From Prinia subflava (lineage: Eukaryota; Chordata; Aves; Passeriformes; Cisticolidae), in contig NW_026960612.1 in assembly GCF_021018805.1 (NCBI RefSeq), positions 2,108,001 through 2,172,000 on the forward strand: a DNA stretch of 64,000 nucleotides. Reading direction: 5' to 3'. The notes below the pieces were generated by a model. The model ran no database searches, had not been told where the DNA came from, and saw only the letters and a program-made list of their open reading frames with translations. Position 1 is the stretch's first letter, and every line of letters starts with the position of its first letter. A program made the position numbers and the translations under genes. This document shows, one piece after another, positions 47,034-56,599 of this stretch.

Positions 47034-48791
47034 CTAGATATTCACTGTCTTCTCTTCACTCAGCTCGAGTGCTCTGGTTAATGCGATTAGTTCTGCCCTT
47101 TGTGCAGACGTGTTAGGTGGTAGTGATTTTGCCTCTATTACTACATCAATTGTAGTTACCGCATATCCCGCGTATCTGGCTCCGTTCTCCATGAAGCTGC
47201 TTCCATCTGTAAAGAGTTCCCACTCTGGTTGCTCCAGGGGGACATCCTTCAGATCTGTTCTTGCTGAATAAGTGTGCTCGATGACTTCTAGACAGTCATG
47301 CTCTAATGGACCTTCCTCAGCTGTGGCACCTAGAAATAGAGCTGGATTCAAGAGGTTAGTCGTTTTTAGTGCAACATCATCCTGCTCAGTCAGGGTTACC
47401 TGAAACTTCATCATGCGGCTTGGAGAGAGCCAATGGCCCCCTTTTTGTTCCAGGACTGTAGTTACCATGTGTGGCACATAGACATCTATGTGTCTTCCCA
47501 TCGTGAGCTTCCTAGCTTCCTGTATCAGCAGCACGGTAGCTGCCACTGCCCGCAGACATGAAGGCCATCCGGCACTTACGTTGTCGAGTTGTTTGGAAAA
47601 GTAACCCACCGGCCTTTTCCAGCTTCCTAGTCGTTGGGTCAGGACTCCCAGTGCCAGTCGCTGCCTTTCATGCACGTACAGCTGAAAGTCTTTAGACAGA
47701 TCAGGTAACTCCAAAGCAGGAGCAGTTGTCAGTGCTTCCTTTAATTTCTGGAAGGCCTCTTTCTGTGGTTTGCCCCAGGTGAACGGCTGCGTCTTTTGAG
47801 CCTCGTACAAGGGTTTTGCAATCAGTCCATAGTCCATGATCCACAGGCGACACCACCCTGTCATTCCGAGGAAGATCTGCAGCTTGTGTAGATTCTGGGG
47901 CTCTGGAATAGCACAGATAGCTTGAATACGATTAGTACCCAGTTTTCTCTGCTCTTGTGAGATTTCACATCTCAGGTAAATCACAGTCTGTTGGGCAATT
48001 TGTGCCTTTTCTCTGGATACCTTATACCCTCCCATTCCTAATGAATTTAAGATCTCAGTGGTTACCTTTATGCAGGTCATTTCTTCCTCTGTTGCAATCA
48101 AAATGTCATCTACATACTGGAGTAATAAATATTGGTTTCTTGGTACTTGCCCTTCTCTGGTCCAGATTTCCAGTTCTTTTGCCAGTTGACTTCCAAAGAG
48201 AGTGGGGGACCCCTTGTACCCCATCAGTAATCGAGTCCAGGTGAGCTGAGTTTTTCTTCCACTTTCTGGATGTTCCCACTCAAAGGCAAATAGTTTCCTA
48301 CTTTCTTGGTCAAGGGGTATACAGAAGAAAGCATCTTTTAAGTCAATTACAGTAAACCATTTATATATCTCTTTTACGGATGCTAACAATGTATAGGGAT
48401 TGGCAACCACTGGATGAATGTCTTTTGTTATTTCATTTATACCTCTTAAATCCTGTACAAGTCTATACTCACCATTGGGTTTCTTCACTGGGAAAATTGG
48501 GGTGTTGTATTCCGATTTACATTCCTCTAGAATTCGATATTTTAAAAATTTATCAATGGTCTTTGCTATTCCCTGTCGTGCTTCTGGTTTTATAGGGTAT
48601 TGTTTCATTCGTACAGCCTTTGCTCCTTCTTTTAACTCTACATGTACCGGTTGTGCCAATTTAGATTTTCCAGGCACATCTGTTTCCCAGACAGAGGGAA
48701 TTACTGTATCTTCTACTTCTTTAGGAATATTAGAAATTGGTTTTTCTTTTATCATCAAAATCTTTCTTGTCTTAGACTCCGGAATTTTCAT
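47034..48791 (-). pseudogene. pol: RT and RNase H of the class I pol
   Basis: 585 open codons from an internal ATG (48791) to an amber at 47034-47036. Motifs in order: RT N-terminus (PVKKPNGEYRLVQDLRG), first catalytic Asp (FTVIDLKDAFF), the LLMGYKGSP box, YVDD (LLQYVDDILIA), and the RNase H start (LFTDGSS, with Glu in AELIALT). The amber falls in RNase H, in place of a residue in the conserved segment after VNI. The frame continues downstream, so only this one codon separates RT from integrase. Upstream there is a short protease remnant. It is related to gammaretroviral pol by these motifs. Confidence 0.92.
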
Positions 48792-49498
48792 TACGAGTTC
48801 ACCATTCTCAAAAGTAATTACTGCCTCACTGTTCTTCCTTGCTCACTGTCTACTTGAAGATTAGTATATCTTCTAGCTGCTTCCTTAAGTCTTTTTAGAA
48901 AGGCAGTGGGAGCTTCTTTCTTTTCCTGTCGAATTTCATACAACTTAGACCAGTTCATACTCTTAGGTATTGCCTGTTGAACACCAACTGAAATCTACTC
49001 CTGATATCTCTTTAGCCTTAACATATCCACTCCAGAGGGGTCATTAGCATCCCACTCTGGGTCTGCAGTGGGAAAATTATAATCCAGTGTCCCTGTCACC
49101 AAACTATTTCGTATGTCTTCTCTAGCTCTTTCTCTTGCTGCTCGAAGAACCATATCTCTCTCTGTCTCATCTATCAGAGTGTCTAATATGACATGAATAT
49201 CTTCCCAATCAGGGTTCTGAGTTTTCATTATCATCTTAACCACACGAGCTACCTTATCTGGGTTTTCTCTATACGTTCCGGCTGATTGTTTCCATATAAC
49301 TAAATCAGCAGGTGAAAAGGGTACCTTTACAAAGACGGGTCCATTAGTTCCCACCCCTTGCCTTAGTGGTGCAATAATCGTTCTCTTTTGTTTGCCTGAT
49401 TTTAATATACCCTTTCCTGCCTGAGGCCACTCCAGGGCCAGTTTTCCTCGTGTTCGGTGAGCTACTGGGGCGTCTAGTTCATTTTGCTTCACTGTCAC
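48792..49498 (-). pseudogene. gag: Gag capsid with the protease junction deleted
   Basis: The minus-strand frame from 49498 (a GTG; coding really comes from upstream in another frame) to a stop at 48995 encodes the capsid N-terminal domain (PLRQGVG, then FSPADLVIWKQ). A second frame beyond it gives the major homology region (GKKEAPTAFLKRLKEA-like, about 48890-48930). It then passes within about 60 bases to sequence ending in the pol frame (ITFENGELVMKIP). Nucleocapsid and most of protease are missing, so a deletion occurred near 48840-48870. Confidence 0.8.
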
Positions 49499-50432
49499 TA
49501 CTTTCCATTCTATCTGTCTTCTTCACATTCCCCCTTTGCTTCCGCCTCACAATCACATCCTGGACAGGTGAATCTGGGAGGGGGGGATACAGGGGGGCAG
49601 ACGGGACAGAAGCTGGTGAAGGAGGTGTAGGTGGGAGCGGAGGGTACCCTTGAGCTGGTGTTAGAGGGGGGATAAATCTTTCAGCGGGTGTGGGCGGGGG
49701 AGCAGGATAGCTTTGGGCAGGTGTATGTGGAGAAGGGGGGGTTCTCTGAGCAGGCGGAGGAGGGACAGGCACCTGGGCAGGCGGAGGAGGGGCAAGCGGA
49801 GGAGCGGCTGGCACAGGCAGAGGAGGATAATTACTTTCAGCAGACAAAGGTGGGGGTGAAACATATTGTGCTGGCGCGAGCGAGGGGGGTGTAAGAGAAT
49901 CAGGTGGGGTCAGGGTGAGCGGGGTAGAACTTGGTGTTGAGGGGGCCGTGGTGGTTCCGGGAGCCATGGGAGATACCAATAATTCCGATTCCAGTTCATC
50001 TCTTTTTTCCCCTAAAATTTCACTTAAAACTGCATGTTCCATACAATGCTTATTTTGGACGCAAGCCAGACACTTATTATTCTCAAGCTTCATTGCTTTC
50101 ATTTTGTCAAGCCACAAAACCGGTTTCTCAAGCAAGCACAGAAATAAGTCAATATATGGTAATTGTTCTACCCTTCCATCTTGTGTACAAAGCGATCTAA
50201 GTTGCATAATAACCTTCACATCAAAAGACCCGTTTTTCGGCCACCTCTGATTTTCAGGCAAAGCGTATTTTGGCCAGTGAACATTACAATATTCAATCAA
50301 CTTATCTTTTCGTAATTCCTGACCGAAGTTCCCCTCTTTCCAATGTGCCAACAAACAACCCAACGGAGAAGAACTTGGTATAGAGGCATTATTGCTGCCC
50401 AAAACCTCTTTTAACCCTTTTAGTTTCTCCAT
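49479..50432 (-). pseudogene. gag: Gag matrix and Pro-rich linker of the class I provirus
   Basis: The likely start is ATG at 50432 (MEKLKGLKE), giving about 317 codons to a stop at 49479. Residues 1-110 form a matrix-like helical domain (PLGCLLAHWKEGN and a Trp-containing helix). Residues about 160-300 are a Pro-rich linker with many PPxP and PPPP repeats, as in class I p12-type regions, where late-domain motifs are found. The frame stops near 49479, and capsid continues in a different frame, so one frameshift separates them. The same frame is open upstream into the LTR (see finding). Confidence 0.85.
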
Positions 50433-50714
50433 ATTACAGATACATAAAAACCACAGATGCCGAACCTGCAACGCTTTCGCGATGTCTGACGGACGGCTGC
50501 CTAGGCAATACCACCAGGAATTCCTTTTGCCCAACCAAGCGTAGCTTTCGCTGCGTCTTAATGGCAGGCCCCCAGACCAGAGAATAAAGAACCTTACCTT
50601 CTCACCAGGGGTCGTTGTGAGCGGCGAGGGTCGCGGCTCCGATGGGCTCCCCGAGAAATCACCCGGTGCCGGCTGGAGCGTGATCGGGTCGCGGGGTCCT
50701 GGCTGCGCCCACAA

Positions 50715-50733
50715 GGTCCCATCTGGGTCGCCA
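50715..50733 (-). other. Primer-binding site of the class I provirus
   Basis: The minus strand reads TGGCGACCCAGATGGGACC four bases after the 5' LTR. The closest tRNA that I recall is tRNA-Arg (UCU), with about three mismatches, so the tRNA identity is tentative. The position and TGG start support a primer site. Confidence 0.55.
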
Positions 50734-50737
50734 AAAA

Positions 50738-52507
50738 TGTTAGCGTAGGAAAACATATAACCACACGAAGGCGATCATATGCGGTTCTTTATTCAAGCGC
50801 GCGGGACACAGGGGTGACGATACACCCAAATCTGATGTCCAAAGAATACAGAGTCGATTCGTGACTTTTATAGTTTAAATTATACACATGTTAACTGTCG
50901 TGGTTGGGGGGGGAGGTGAATTCTTCCAGGGGGATGTGGGCAGTCCAATCAGTGATCAGCTTTTCTGCTGGCACCTGGGTTGGTCACTCGGAGGTTTGGA
51001 CACGCCTCTGAGGACACAAAGAGTTAAAAGCAGGAGTCTGAGGGGCTCGGCCTCTTTTCGGATCCGGGTTTTCAGCAGAGAGACGTCTCCAGTCTCCTTC
51101 CCCCGCCTGGCCACGAGGCTGGGTGGGGGAGGGGAAACACGTGGTCGGCTCAGGTAAGCCGGAGCCCCCGGGGGGGGGGGGAAGAAGAGAGGGGACAGGA
51201 CTGGAACTGAGCTGTCCCGTCCAGGATGGAGGGGTAGAAAACTGTAGAAGTGCCTTCTGTGTGTGCTCACCCCCCTCCTCCCCCCCCCCAAACTCCGGGA
51301 GAAGTTGCCCAGCCATGTGGGGGTTTGCCGAGCCTGGGAGTGCCTCAGCCTGCACCCTGCCGAGAAGAAACTGTTAACCCTTGCTTGGCAGAAAGAAACT
51401 TTTCTTAGACATTGATTCTCATGACTGGTGGTTTTCGGAGAGAGGGAAGCGGCTTGGGACCGAGATGATAAAGCATGATTAGAAAGAACTCGATGGAAGA
51501 ATGAGAGGAGTAGCCTTGGAGCTGGACTTCTCTTGCATAATGTCAGCCATGGACTGAACTTGAGTCTCTTTTGAACATAAACTGCATTTTTGGGTGGATG
51601 CAGCTGCCCCTTGCTTTTGCTACAGTGACTGGCACTTGAAGAGTTGGAGCGAGCAGAGAAAAGAGGGGGAGGGTGAGGTAGTGCCCTCTGCCCTCAGGGC
51701 AGACCTGCTCCTAGAACCCTGGCCCCTGGGTAAAAAGAGGGAGAGCTCGGCATGCAGCATCCTTAAAAAGCCCTGTATGTAGTTTTGGCCTATGAGACAG
51801 CGGTGAGAGCGCTGGACATAGGAAAAAGAGAGTGTCACCTTAGCAGACTTCTCCGGGCAGTGCTATGGGTGACATAAAAACACATAAGGGGTGGACCCGT
51901 GTTTTCTGAAGAACAGTTTGTAGTGCGAGAGAGACTCCTCTCTCCCTTGCTGAATTGAAGATTAGTTTGTTTTTGAGTGGTGATTGTTTGATCTAAAACC
52001 CAGGGGTTGGTCTGTGAAGAGTGATGGGTGGGGAGGTAGAAACTGGGAGAAGAAATGTTCTAAGAAGTTTTTATTTCTGTCTCTGTGTGTGTTTAAGAGT
52101 ATTTCTGTCCCTGTTCTTATGTAATTAATAAAGTTTTGGTAGGTTTTTTTTGTTTTCAAGATTTAAGCCTGCTCTGCTCTGTTCCTGATCACATCCCACA
52201 GGAGTTGTTAGAGAAAAAACATATATTCATGGGTGCACTAACATCTGGCCAGTGCAAACCCATGACATTAACTAACCCCCACCCCTAGATACTGATTATC
52301 CTATTCCTTAGTTACTATCTTAAATCATACTTACGCTTCTACCCTGATCTACACTTGATTTGGTTAAAACAATAGCATGGAGCTGTTTACAGAAGCTGAC
52401 GCTTGTTCCAAACTAGCTGCGTCAAGTTCCAGTTGTACGTTCTCTACTTTCCTCCCCCTACACATTACTCAATCCAGAAATTATATTTTTTTAACCCTCC
52501 ACCAACA
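50738..52507 (-). repeat. 5' LTR of the class I provirus, split
   Basis: The pieces 50738-50895 and 52273-52507 together equal the 393-bp 3' LTR. The 5-bp TTAAC is duplicated at both sides of the inserted solo LTR (50891-50895 and 52268-52272). The insertion separates the LTR promoter half from the primer site, which would disrupt transcription from this LTR. Confidence 0.93.
50896..52267 (+). mobile_element. Solo long LTR, copy 3, nested in an LTR
   Basis: A 1372-bp LTR from TGTCGTGGTTGG to CCCATGACA with the 5-bp duplication TTAAC. AATAAA at 52127-52132 puts it on the plus strand, opposite to the provirus it interrupts. It is nearly the mirror of copy 2 (15497-16864), with few differences by eye. 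A G12 run and a C9 run near 51168 and 51283 are notable. Small open frames (51594-51782 and others) have counterparts in copy 2 but probably are not genes. Confidence 0.92.
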
Positions 52508-52511
52508 GTGG

Positions 52512-54440
52512 TGCCACTCAGCCCCTTCTCTCTCAGACAAGGCTCCCAAGATGATGCCATTTTGAGGGAGACACCTGTCCTCTGGCAACAAGCATGAGAG
52601 CATCAACTGCAAAATGAGGCTACCACATGGCAACATCTTTCAGGCACTACAAAACTTGCTTCCAAATTGCAACAGCTACCAAGAGGTGAAAAGCTCCATA
52701 TCACATTTCTAATCCCTCCTCTCTGCACTGCATTTTTTTTTTTTTTACTTTGTAATGATTCATGTAAGATTTCCTGGTCTTACAAAGCTTGCTCCCTCAA
52801 ATATGTTTCCCAATCGCTTTGACTTCCATGTAGCAAGGATTTTTACAATGCATGTGAGAAATATTCAGTTGCTCATTATCTATTTGATAACACATACTTA
52901 AGAAAAAAGGTCAGATAAAAATTGGTATAAGGTGGAGCTCTACTGGTAGTGAAGAAGTAAAGCAGCACATAAAACCAACCATGAAAAAGTAGATATTGAC
53001 CTTCAGTAGGAAAAGAGTAAGTGAAAATATCATAACAGATGGATTTAAACAAGGAAAAAAGAAAAAGGGAAAGAGCTTAGCATCAAATTAAATGTAATTT
53101 CAGGCTCACAGAACACATCACTGCAAACAACTTGATGACTAACTCTCGTTTCTGTGCACAAACTTGCATCTTTTAATTCACTGCAGTTAAGCAACAACAA
53201 AAAATTAAGATCGGTTTGCTTATGTCAGCCTTAAAGGAAAAAAAAATTACTACAGCAGGAAACCAATGTTCCTTACCAAAACTAACTGGGAGTTGAGTAA
53301 TCCTATGCACTCTTTGTAAATGATCCTAGTCATATATATTGTCCTTCCCATGGTAGCCATGGCAACTCCTACACCAGCAAGTAAGTACTCTGTTCTCAGG
53401 TGTATCATCACAAAAACAGTCTACCAACCACTGCAGGCAGCTTTAACACTGAGATTCCATAGTCCCTTCAGACTGATGAGTTTGGCAGGAATTGAATCCT
53501 AAACTAGGAGAGCTCCTTCATTATATATGAGTACTATCACATCCTGCTGGCAAGCATAATCAGCTCAGGTCCTGTTGACAGTCAATATTCCCCCTGTAAA
53601 GGAGATGGTTTTTTCATACAGAGTGAGAGGATATGCAAAGCACCCTCTGCATCTAGTGTGCCTCATCACAGAGGATGCTAGAACTCCTACACCCCCTGTG
53701 AAACACTGGCATTATTTTCTTAACTTCTAAGATGCTAAATGAACTTGAATATTCGTTAGAAGAAGTTTCTAAAGCTAAAACAACATTGACAGTTATCAGA
53801 CTATCAAAAAGGCGCACAAAGACCACAGAAAACATTGCAGCGTGACTGTACGAACAACTATGCAGTATTAGAAGGGCCCATTTCCAAAGTCAAGCAATAC
53901 CTCTGGTTGCACGAACACACACAGTTTTGAACCTTCAGTAGGAAAAACATGCAATTCTTTCCTAGGAAAACTGCTTTCCTCCAAGACTACAGAAAAACTA
54001 GACTGAAAAAAGCTCACGTATATATTACTGCTAACTTGCACAGACCCTCCACCTACTTCAACCCACATTATAAACCGTTCAATATTTTTGCTAGGGACTT
54101 TTGCTCTACTTCCCAAGTTGAGCACACAGCACCTTGATTCAGTACTACCTCATTTAAGACGGAATATATTTCATCTGCTAGAGTAGATCATTACCTTCTT
54201 CACAAGTGTTCTTGTTTGGCAACATCCAGCCTAATGAGTGGTTTTTATTAGCATTAATTCCAATCTAGGGCCACAGTGAAAAAAAAAATCATTCTGGGCT
54301 TTACACCTTTTCCACCTAAGGAACAGCTGTTGATTGAAGAGGCATCCCCTGGACCTGACTTAGGTGTATTTCAAAAACATGGGATACTGAACACCCCCGA
54401 ATTACAAGTCTCCGAGACATTTCCAAGCTGTGTCTGTTAC
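52512..54440. other. Intronic sequence next to COL25A1 exon 2
   Basis: AT-rich sequence without a recognisable gene. A T18 run is at about 52732-52747. It would be the start of intron 2 of COL25A1, directly downstream of exon 2 on the minus strand. Confidence 0.6.
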
Positions 54441-54510
54441 CTGGTGGGCAGTTGCACTCTGGAGCCGCTTCTCTCGTTACTCGTATTTTTGCCAAGTGCT
54501 CGTAGGATTT
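54441..54510 (-). CDS. COL25A1: COL25A1 exon 2
   Basis: A 70-bp minus-strand exon encoding KSYEHLAKIRVTREAAPECN followed by CPPG. This is the conserved segment just before the first collagen domain of collagen XXV, a type II transmembrane collagen. The acceptor is CTCTCGCCCCCAG (54511 onwards). The donor is G followed by GTAACA (54435-54440), leaving phase 1. Exon 1 ends in phase 0, which matches the AAA start here. The close relative COL23A1 has a similar but distinguishable segment; the KSYEH and CNC wording favours COL25A1. The identity comes from recalled family sequence, not from a search. Confidence 0.85.
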
Positions 54511-54846
54511 CTGGGGGCGAGAGAAGCAACATGAGGGCACTTGGCGAGCGAGTTCGCCACAGGCAGCGCTCCCGACCGCGGCCGCAAACTGGAATTTACC
54601 GCTCTGCTAGAGGCTGCGCAACCAGCGGTGCTTTCTTCGCTTGGACTCGGCCTAAGGGGTCTCAGTGACCTCACTCCCCCCACAGCAGCAAAGCCAAGCC
54701 CGACACCTCGGGGTCTCTCCCACCGCCGCCGCCGCCACAAGTGACCCCGGTCTTTCTGCCTCCTCGACACGCGCGGTCGAGAAGCGCAGGGAAGGCGGGA
54801 AGTTACAGATGAAAAAAGCGCCTCAGGGGCGGCGTACTCAGGGCTC

Positions 54847-55141
54847 TGTTGCCTTCGATATGAGGCAATGGCGACCTGGTTCCAAAGAGCTAGCACGGCG
54901 ACTCGACGTCCTCAAGCCACTCGGGCCATTGACAACGCATACACCAATGTGGTGGACGGCAAATGGCGATTTATTAGGTTCCCACATGGGGTTATATAGT
55001 CTAAGGGGTCTTCACTACGTCAGAGGGGAAGGAAGGTTAGAGGTTAGTGGAAAACTACTGGGTTTGGAGGGGCTACATTGTTCTCAGAGTTAGTTACACA
55101 CCTCAGAGGGTGAGGGGGGAGGTTCCTGTCTTTCCGTTACA
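54847..55141 (-). mobile_element. Solo LTR in COL25A1 intron 1
   Basis: On the minus strand the element starts TGTAACGGAAAGACAGG (55141) and contains a TATATAACCCC box (about 54990-55000) and AATAAATCGCCATTTGCCG (about 54970). The end is uncertain: the TGTTGCC at 54847 is a candidate, giving about 295 bp. I see no clear target-site duplication. The layout is that of a short avian class II-type LTR. It is in the same sense as COL25A1. Confidence 0.5.
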
Positions 55142-55348
55142 ATACCGAGATCTTCCGCTGCGCCAGGCCTTATCTACTCACACACAGGGCTCCCCGCTCC
55201 TGCCCCGGCCCCGCCGCCCCTTGAGGATGCGGACTCACTTTCCCCGCTTGCCCCTCCGTCTCCCACCCAAGCAGCTCGGCCCCCGCCAAGCTCCTCCATG
55301 CCCGCCACACGCACACCGCACGGCAGCGGCCACCCCCATCCCGCACAC

Positions 55349-55708
55349 CTGGGCGAGAAGTCGTTCCACTTTCTCCTGCATCATCGCGTTCAGGTGCTCC
55401 AAGGAAAAGCAGGGAGGCGGCGAGAGCAGGGCGGCGGCAGAGAAGCCCCCTCGGGCGCCTTAGATGGCCGCGACCCTGGCCTGGAGGTCGCTGGTTCGCA
55501 CCCCCAGGTAGACGCAGGAGGCCGCGGCCAACGCCGAGAGGAGCGCGATCAGCGCGGAGCCAACCGGCCCGGCCCGCCGCGGGCAGCGCTCCCCGCCGCA
55601 GCCGAGCTTCCCGCTGCCATCCTGTCCTGCGGCTCCTCGACTCTTCCACAGCGTGCTCGCACACCCTTCAGCTGCGGCAGCTTTTATTTCCTTTCCTCCG
55701 CCCCCCAT
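55349..55708 (-). CDS. COL25A1: COL25A1 exon 1 (coding part), with in-frame TAA
   Basis: Starting at ATG 55708 the frame gives a cytoplasmic N-terminus of about 50 residues rich in Gly, Ala and Lys. A membrane segment follows (LIALLSALAAASCVYLGV), then the juxtamembrane RTSDLQARVAA, all matching collagen XXV. An in-frame TAA at 55460-55462 follows. After it the same frame continues to QEKVERLLAQ, ending at 55349 with donor GTGTGC. The downstream frame is conserved in wording, so the TAA is unexpected for a working gene. It may be a sequence error, a polymorphism, a loss-of-function change or a mis-modelled exon. The start codon is my choice by position; upstream in-frame codons are non-ATG or less plausible. 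Confidence 0.8.
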
Positions 55709-56599
55709 GGAGACAATTAGTTTACAAACAACGATAACAAAAATAACAGCAACGAAGTAGGAGAAAATAAATAACAAAATGTTAAAATAATGATTTCAGA
55801 GAAGAAAAAAAAAGAAAACAGCGGTAAGTAGGAGAGCCTGCAGCCGGCTCGCACACTTTGAAGGCGAAGCGGCGGCGCGCTCCGCAGCCCGCACCACCGG
55901 CCCCGGGTCGCGACCCACCCGCGGCAGGGGCGGCGGCGGCAGGCGGGGGCGACGAGCCACAAGCCGGCAGGGGGGCTGGGTGCGAGGCGAGCCCCCGCGG
56001 CTTCCAGCCGCCCTTCGGAGGGAGCAGCGTGCTCTGCGAGCGCCTTGCCACTTGTTAGAGAGGTTTTCAAGCGCGGAGCGGGAAGCGCTCCGCCTCCCAC
56101 TCCCCTCCCTGCCGCCGCCGGAGGACTTGTTGCTCCCGCTCCACCTGCCTGCCGGCGCCCAGCAACCGCGCCGCGCCAGGCGGGGAAGCCCGCAGGCGGT
56201 AGACAGACCGCGCTGCCCCGCTGTCAGCTGCGGAGCCACCGCCCCGCATCCCCGCCCTCATCGGCATAATTTATTCACGTAGGCGGAGGGGCGGCCTGCG
56301 GGCCGCGGGGAGCTCTCTTTGCATAATGTATGCACGGCGTGCAGGACATCAGACTCACAGATTAGGAGGGCGAGTGTCGCAGAGGCCTGGGGAGGGGGCC
56401 GCCCGCGCCGGGCGGTGCCGGGGAGGGGGCTGCAAGGGGCAGCTGGCCGCGCCGGGGCAGCTCCCGAACACCGATCAAATTTACGGTGGTTTACGGCTGG
56501 GCTGTCATGCCCACGGTGCGGGCATAAAGCACGGGAGTGCTCCGTTGTCCCGTTCTTTTTTTAGAGTGCGGAGGATAAACACGTATAACTCACCGTCGC

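Larger units (their letters stand above)
43318..52507 (-). mobile_element. Class I (gammaretrovirus-like) provirus
   Basis: The LTRs are at 43318-43710 and 50738-52507, the latter interrupted by a solo LTR at 50896-52267. Both outer flanks carry GTGG (43314-43317 and 52508-52511), a 4-bp duplication as expected for class I. The minus-strand order is 5' LTR, primer site, gag, truncated protease, RT, RNase H, integrase, env, polypurine tract, 3' LTR. The defects are a gag frameshift near 49490, a deletion removing nucleocapsid and most of protease near 48850, an amber in RNase H at 47034, and several stops in env. The LTR copies differ at about six positions by eye (about 1.5%). Confidence 0.93.
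54500..56560. promoter_or_regulatory. CpG island at the start of COL25A1
   Basis: About 2 kb of GC-rich, CpG-rich sequence around and upstream of exon 1, interrupted only by the small LTR near 54850-55140. The promoter is expected in 55720-56560 (minus-strand transcription). An octamer-like TTTGCATAATGTATGCA lies at about 56318-56335, and a TATA-like AATAAATTATG (minus) near 56265. Many open frames of 60-165 codons here are compositional. Confidence 0.7.

Noticed and set aside
44008..48791. Ambers in the proviruses as signs of APOBEC-type G-to-A editing
   Set aside because: The stops do not share one mutational direction as far as context shows, and the LTRs lack a visible G-to-A excess. Too few sites to argue.
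55170..56282. Many GC-rich open frames of 66-165 codons on both strands near the COL25A1 start
   Set aside because: High GC reduces stops, and the frames overlap on both strands. Only the frame with the membrane segment and DLQARVAA is supported.
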